Positions 61,199 through 64,000 of a stretch of DNA of 64,000 nt are shown here, piece after piece. The DNA is from JAHEGP01 sp963792875. GTDB taxonomy: Bacteria; Pseudomonadota; Gammaproteobacteria; Pseudomonadales; JAHEGP01. Position 1 is the first letter of the stretch, and each line of letters begins with the position of its first letter. The translations under genes were made by a program, and so were the position numbers. The stretch lies in NCBI GenBank assembly GCA_963792875.1, contig CAWBXV010000002.1, positions 988,778-1,052,777 of the forward strand, read 5' to 3'. A model generated the notes under the pieces. That model made no database searches, was not told the DNA's origin, and saw nothing but the letters and a program-made list of their open reading frames with translations.

Positions 61199-62629
61199 TC
61201 ACGCCGGGCTGTCGCTGAGCCGGATGGCGGCGCTGCGGGTCTGCCGTGCCAGCGTCTCCGCGTCGAGCCGGGTCAGGCGGCCCTCCTGCACCAGCAGGCG
61301 GCCGTTGACCCAGCTGTAATCCACCCGTGCGTTCTGGCACAGCAGCAGGGCTGCCACCGGGTCGGCGTGGGCCCCGACGAAATCGTGCCGCCAGGTGTCG
61401 AAGGCGATGAAATCCGCCGCCATGCCGGGCGCCAGGTAGCCGATATCGTCGCGACCCAGGCACTGCGCGCCGCCGCGGGTGGCGATCGCCAGCGCCTCGC
61501 GGGCGGTCATGCCGGCGACGTCCAGCTCTCTGGTACGGGCCAGCAGCAGCGCCATGCGTGCCTCCTGCAGCAGGTTGCCGGTGTCGTTGGACGCCGAGCC
61601 GTCCACGCCCAGCCCGACGCGGACGCCGGCGTCGAGCATGGCCCGCACTGGCGCGGCCCCACTGGCCAGGCGCATATTGCTGCAGGGGCAGTGCGCCACG
61701 GCCGTGCCGGTGCCGGCGAACAGCGCGATCTCCTGTCCGTCGAGCTGCACGCAGTGGGCGTGCCAGACGTCGTCGCCTAGCCAGCCGACGGCCTCGGCCC
61801 AGGCGCCGGGGCGCAGGCGGTAGTGGCGGGCCATGAAGGCGATGTCCTCGCGGTTTTCCGCCAGGTGGGTGTGCAGGCGCACCCCGGGATACTGGCGCGC
61901 GAGCGCGGCGCTGTCCCGCATCAGTCCGCTGGACACCGTGAAGGGCGCGCACGGGCCCAGCGCTATCCGCAGCATGGCGTAGCGCGAGGGGTCGTGGTAG
62001 TGCTCGATGAGGCGCTGCGAGTCCCTGAGGATGTGTTCCTCGCGCTCGACCAAGCGGTCGGGCGGCAGCCCGCCCGCACTCTCGCCGATGCTCATGCTGC
62101 CGCGCACTGCGGTAAAGCGCAGGCCGATCTCCTGCAGCGCCCGGATCTCGTCGTCGATGCGGCAGTCGTTGGGCAGGATGTACAGGTGGTCGCTGGTGGT
62201 GGTGCAGCCGCTGAGCAGCAGCTCGGCCGCGGCGAACTGCGCGCTGAGGTAGATGTCGGCGGCGCGCAGATTGGCCCAGACGGGGTAGAGGGCCTTGAGC
62301 CAGGGGAACAGGGTGCCGTCCGGCGCCACCGCCCGCGTCAGCACCTGGCAGAAGTGGTGGTGGGTGTTGACCAGCCCGGGCGTCACCACGTAGCGCCCCC
62401 GCAGGTCCAACACCTCGTCGGCGCCGGCGCCGGCAAGCTCCTGGGTGGTGCCCACGGCGGCGATGGTGTTGCCGCGCAGCAGCAGCGCGCCATCGGCGAT
62501 CTCCCGGCGCGCGTCATCCATCGTCACCAGGGTATGAATGCGCTTGACCAGCAGCGTCCTGTCCTCAGGCACCGCCGCCCCGTTGGGCTGCAGCGGGGCG
62601 GCGGTCGGGTTGCGGGATGGTCGGCTCAT
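61199..62629 (-). CDS. 8-oxoguanine deaminase-like amidohydrolase
   Basis: A 476-residue metal-dependent hydrolase of the ATZ/TRZ/8-oxoguanine deaminase family. The metal ligands are NTHHHF near residue 90, HTHLAEN, HAHCVQ and Asp in GVDGSASND. The neighbouring GCTTTSDHLYI and the CNMRLASGAAPVR block are typical of 8-oxoguanine deaminases. It hydrolyses an exocyclic amine of a purine or related ring. The start at 62629 (MSRPSRNP) is chosen for family length. It is convergent with the oxygenase gene (26 bases). Confidence 0.87.
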   Translation of the reverse strand: MSRPSRNPTAAPLQPNGAAVPEDRTLLVKRIHTLVTMDDARREIADGALLLRGNTIAAVGTTQELAGAGADEVLDLRGRYVVTPGLVNTHHHFCQVLTRAVAPDGTLFPWLKALYPVWANLRAADIYLSAQFAAAELLLSGCTTTSDHLYILPNDCRIDDEIRALQEIGLRFTAVRGSMSIGESAGGLPPDRLVEREEHILRDSQRLIEHYHDPSRYAMLRIALGPCAPFTVSSGLMRDSAALARQYPGVRLHTHLAENREDIAFMARHYRLRPGAWAEAVGWLGDDVWHAHCVQLDGQEIALFAGTGTAVAHCPCSNMRLASGAAPVRAMLDAGVRVGLGVDGSASNDTGNLLQEARMALLLARTRELDVAGMTAREALAIATRGGAQCLGRDDIGYLAPGMAADFIAFDTWRHDFVGAHADPVAALLLCQNARVDYSWVNGRLLVQEGRLTRLDAETLARQTRSAAIRLSDSPA

Positions 62630-62661
62630 GGCGGGGCGGTCTCTGGGTGGCTGCTGCGCCC

Positions 62662-62901
62662 TCAGTGGGTCTGCGCCACGTGGCACTGGTCGCAGAAATA
62701 GCGCCGCGGCGAAACTGCCGCCGGAAAATTGCCGTCGCGATCCATGAAGTGGGCCACGCTGGCCATAGGTGCCGGCGATGCGCCGCCCACCGCAGTGGCG
62801 GCGATGGTGGGTGCGGCAGATGCGGCGAGCACGATGAAGGCGAGGCGCTCTGCTCCACGAGAGACGGGCGCCTGGGCGTGGCTGGCTGGAGCGTCAGTCA
62901 T
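62662..62901 (-). CDS. Small monoheme c-type cytochrome, NapB C-terminus-like
   Basis: A 79-residue protein with a signal anchor (LAFIVLAASAAPTIAATAVGG), a short linker, and one heme site near the very end: RRYFCDQCHVAQTH. The ending closely resembles the second heme site of NapB, the electron-transfer subunit of periplasmic nitrate reductase (RRYFCTQCHVPQ), but the first heme and most of NapB are missing. GGGA lies 8 bases before the ATG. It lies 32 bases upstream of the amidohydrolase gene on the same strand. It could be a tiny periplasmic electron carrier or a leftover of napB. Confidence 0.65.
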   Translation of the reverse strand: MTDAPASHAQAPVSRGAERLAFIVLAASAAPTIAATAVGGASPAPMASVAHFMDRDGNFPAAVSPRRYFCDQCHVAQTH

Positions 62902-63038
62902 GGTCGATTCCCGGTTGCTCAGGCTTGCAGATGCCGGTCGCGATACCGCTGCAGCGGACGCCACGATATGGGCATGACAACGTTCAGGCGGATGCCCCTC
63001 GGTTGATCTTATACCGCCGGGCACCTGCGGTCCACGCC

Positions 63039-63585
63039 TCAGAATTTGTAGCGAACGCCGGTGACGATGCCGTAATCACTGGTCGATTCGGCCTCTGTCG
63101 AGGGTTCGTTGTCGTAGCGGTAATAGACCTGACCGACGTCCCAGAAGAAATCCTTGAGCAGCTCAAGGCTGATGCGGCCGTCGAAATTGACCCGGTAGCG
63201 GCCTGCCGTCGTGAGGTTGGCAAAGGTGGACAGGTCGGCCTTGAGTTCCAGGCGCGGGTTGTCGTACCGGAACGCCAGCAGGTTCGTGTCGAACACCAGT
63301 TCCAGGTTGTTCTTCTGTCGGCCATCGTTGGTATATTCCCGGTTGCCGCTCAGTAAGCCCGACAGCCAGAGGTTGGTGCGGTTGCTCAACACGACGGCCC
63401 GTCCACCGCCATAGCCGACACCCCCCCCCCCGCAGGTTGATGCCCAGTTCGTCGTTGCGGCCGGCTGCGATGGTGCTGCGGGTGAGCCAGCGCCTGGCGC
63501 GTATGCCAAGGTGGTTCAGCTCGAAATCGCTGTTGGTCTTCAACTGCCCGCCAGGCTCGAGAGTGCTGAATGAGTTCAGTTTCAC
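63039..63585 (-). pseudogene. Outer-membrane beta-barrel protein split by an 11-G tract (phase-variable or broken)
   Basis: Two frames join to one barrel. From a GTG at 63585 the first frame reads KLNSFSTLEPGGQLKTNSDF, then NHLGIRARRWLTRSTIAAGR up to the G tract (63421-63431). Beyond it the other frame gives GYGGGRAVVLSNRTNLWLSG, DTNLLAFRYDNPRLELKADL and ends GIVTGVRYKF with a terminal Phe. The style matches DUF481/YdiY-like proteins. With 10 instead of 11 G the frames join. The 5' part of a normal member, including the signal peptide, is also missing, as a TAG lies just upstream. Confidence 0.65.
63421..63431. repeat. Homopolymer tract C11/G11
   Basis: Eleven C on the plus strand (G on the coding strand) inside the outer-membrane protein gene. 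Such runs slip during replication and are classic on/off switches of surface proteins. Confidence 0.9.
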
Positions 63586-63863
63586 ATTGGTCAGGGTGCG
63601 GGCCGTGCGGTGATGTCGCTATGCTGTTCCGGACGCGCGGCCTCACGTTTTCTGGAGAGTTGATGAGGGCGCGTGTGCGGATGAGAGGCTGGAGAAAGCC
63701 AACGCGGCATGCCGAGGTTCTGCCAATCAGCGGTCAAACGGGCTGCGGACAGGCTTGCAAGAATCGTATCTGGAGCGTCTGATTGTGGTTGCTGCGTTCC
63801 GCAGAAGGGTCAAGGCGACACCGGATGAGAGGCCTGATATTGAGCGATCACAAACTAACAACG

Positions 63864-63886
63864 GTTTAAGATGTGGTGTCTTAAAC
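63864..63886. repeat. Inverted repeat near right edge
   Basis: GTTTAAGA and TCTTAAAC form a perfect 8-base stem around TGTGGTG. It could be a weak terminator or a protein-binding site near the presumed integration end. Confidence 0.5.
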
Positions 63887-63918
63887 GGTCAGTGATGGTC
63901 TTGCGAGGTTTTTCAAAA

Positions 63919-63942
63919 TGGTGCCCAGGAGAGGACTTGAAC
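63919..63942 (-). other. tRNA 3'-end fragment, possible attachment site
   Basis: On the minus strand GTTCAAGTCCTCT joins CCTGGGCACCA, which has the exact layout of a tRNA 3' end: T loop TTCAAGT, T-stem strand CCTCT, acceptor strand CCTGGGC, discriminator A and CCA. The matching 5' half of the tRNA is absent; upstream sequence does not pair. Integrases of islands and phages copy such 3' ends when they insert. The GCCCAGG/CCTGGGC acceptor recalls tRNA-Leu, but this is from memory. Confidence 0.6.
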
Positions 63943-64000
63943 TATTAGGGGGTCTAGATAAAACCCTTTAATATCAGATGGATACATTTATTTTTCGGTG

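Larger units (their letters stand above)
63586..64000. other. AT-richer right edge, no gene seen
   Basis: 415 bases without a supported gene; GC content falls sharply over the last 150. It contains a small hairpin and a tRNA-end fragment, listed separately. The change of composition suggests the border of an acquired element. Confidence 0.5.

Overview
The window is high-GC DNA with dense, short-spaced genes and a chromosomal character. The gene types (multifunctional CCA-adding enzyme with HD domain, YjgR-type ATPase, OmcA/MtrC-type cytochromes, SulP and Pit transporters, many SnoaL/SDR/CoxG-like proteins) point to a free-living gammaproteobacterium, perhaps a marine Halieaceae-like lineage. 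The lineage is inference; no rRNA or ribosomal protein gene is present to fix it.

Layout. 0-5 kb: a cut SnoaL-like gene, a two-gene GAPDH operon whose upstream member has lost the catalytic cysteine, an outer-membrane protein, and a Pit phosphate transporter. 5-11 kb: SGNH hydrolase, SDR, and a three-subunit molybdenum hydroxylase operon (FAD, 2Fe-2S and Mo subunits) behind a palindrome-rich leader. 11-23 kb: exported KatG, RecD2-like helicase, carboxylesterase, AI-2E family permease, tRNA-Ser(CGA), and a gene graveyard: a frameshifted and truncated FHA-EAL protein, a frameshifted coiled-coil gene, a DUF2505-like gene with an internal stop, and an H-NOX N-terminal stub abutting a truncated STN-domain protein. 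23-33 kb: SulP transporter, a 41-residue membrane peptide, and a cluster of secreted proteins (alpha/beta hydrolase, FGE-sulfatase-like, a large secreted protein, a fourth unknown), then CoxG and small membrane proteins. 33.7-36.2 kb: a membrane Fe-S oxidoreductase (HdrD/EtfD type) and a SnoaL protein.

36.5-46.6 kb is the main accessory block: a six-gene trans-envelope electron conduit. It has a NapC/NirT tetraheme quinol oxidase, a mosaic decaheme protein ending in an ethylbenzene-dehydrogenase-like domain, an MtrA/DmsE decaheme protein, an MtrB/PioB porin and two OmcA/MtrC decaheme lipoproteins. That is 44 predicted c-type hemes, enough to carry electrons from the quinone pool through the periplasm and outer membrane to the cell surface. 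No terminal reductase or oxidase is seen beside it.

46.8-63 kb: OmpA-like protein, MFS transporter, a single-chain PyrD-PyrK fusion, YjgR-like ATPase, a Gld-type ABC transporter operon (ATPase, permease fused to GldG-like domain, DUF4340 protein) with a strong terminator, cca plus a methyltransferase, a 2OG-Fe(II) oxygenase, an 8-oxoguanine deaminase-like amidohydrolase, a very small NapB-like monoheme protein and an outer-membrane protein gene split by an 11-G tract. The right edge turns AT-rich and carries a 24-base match to a tRNA 3' end, which looks like the border of an integrated element.
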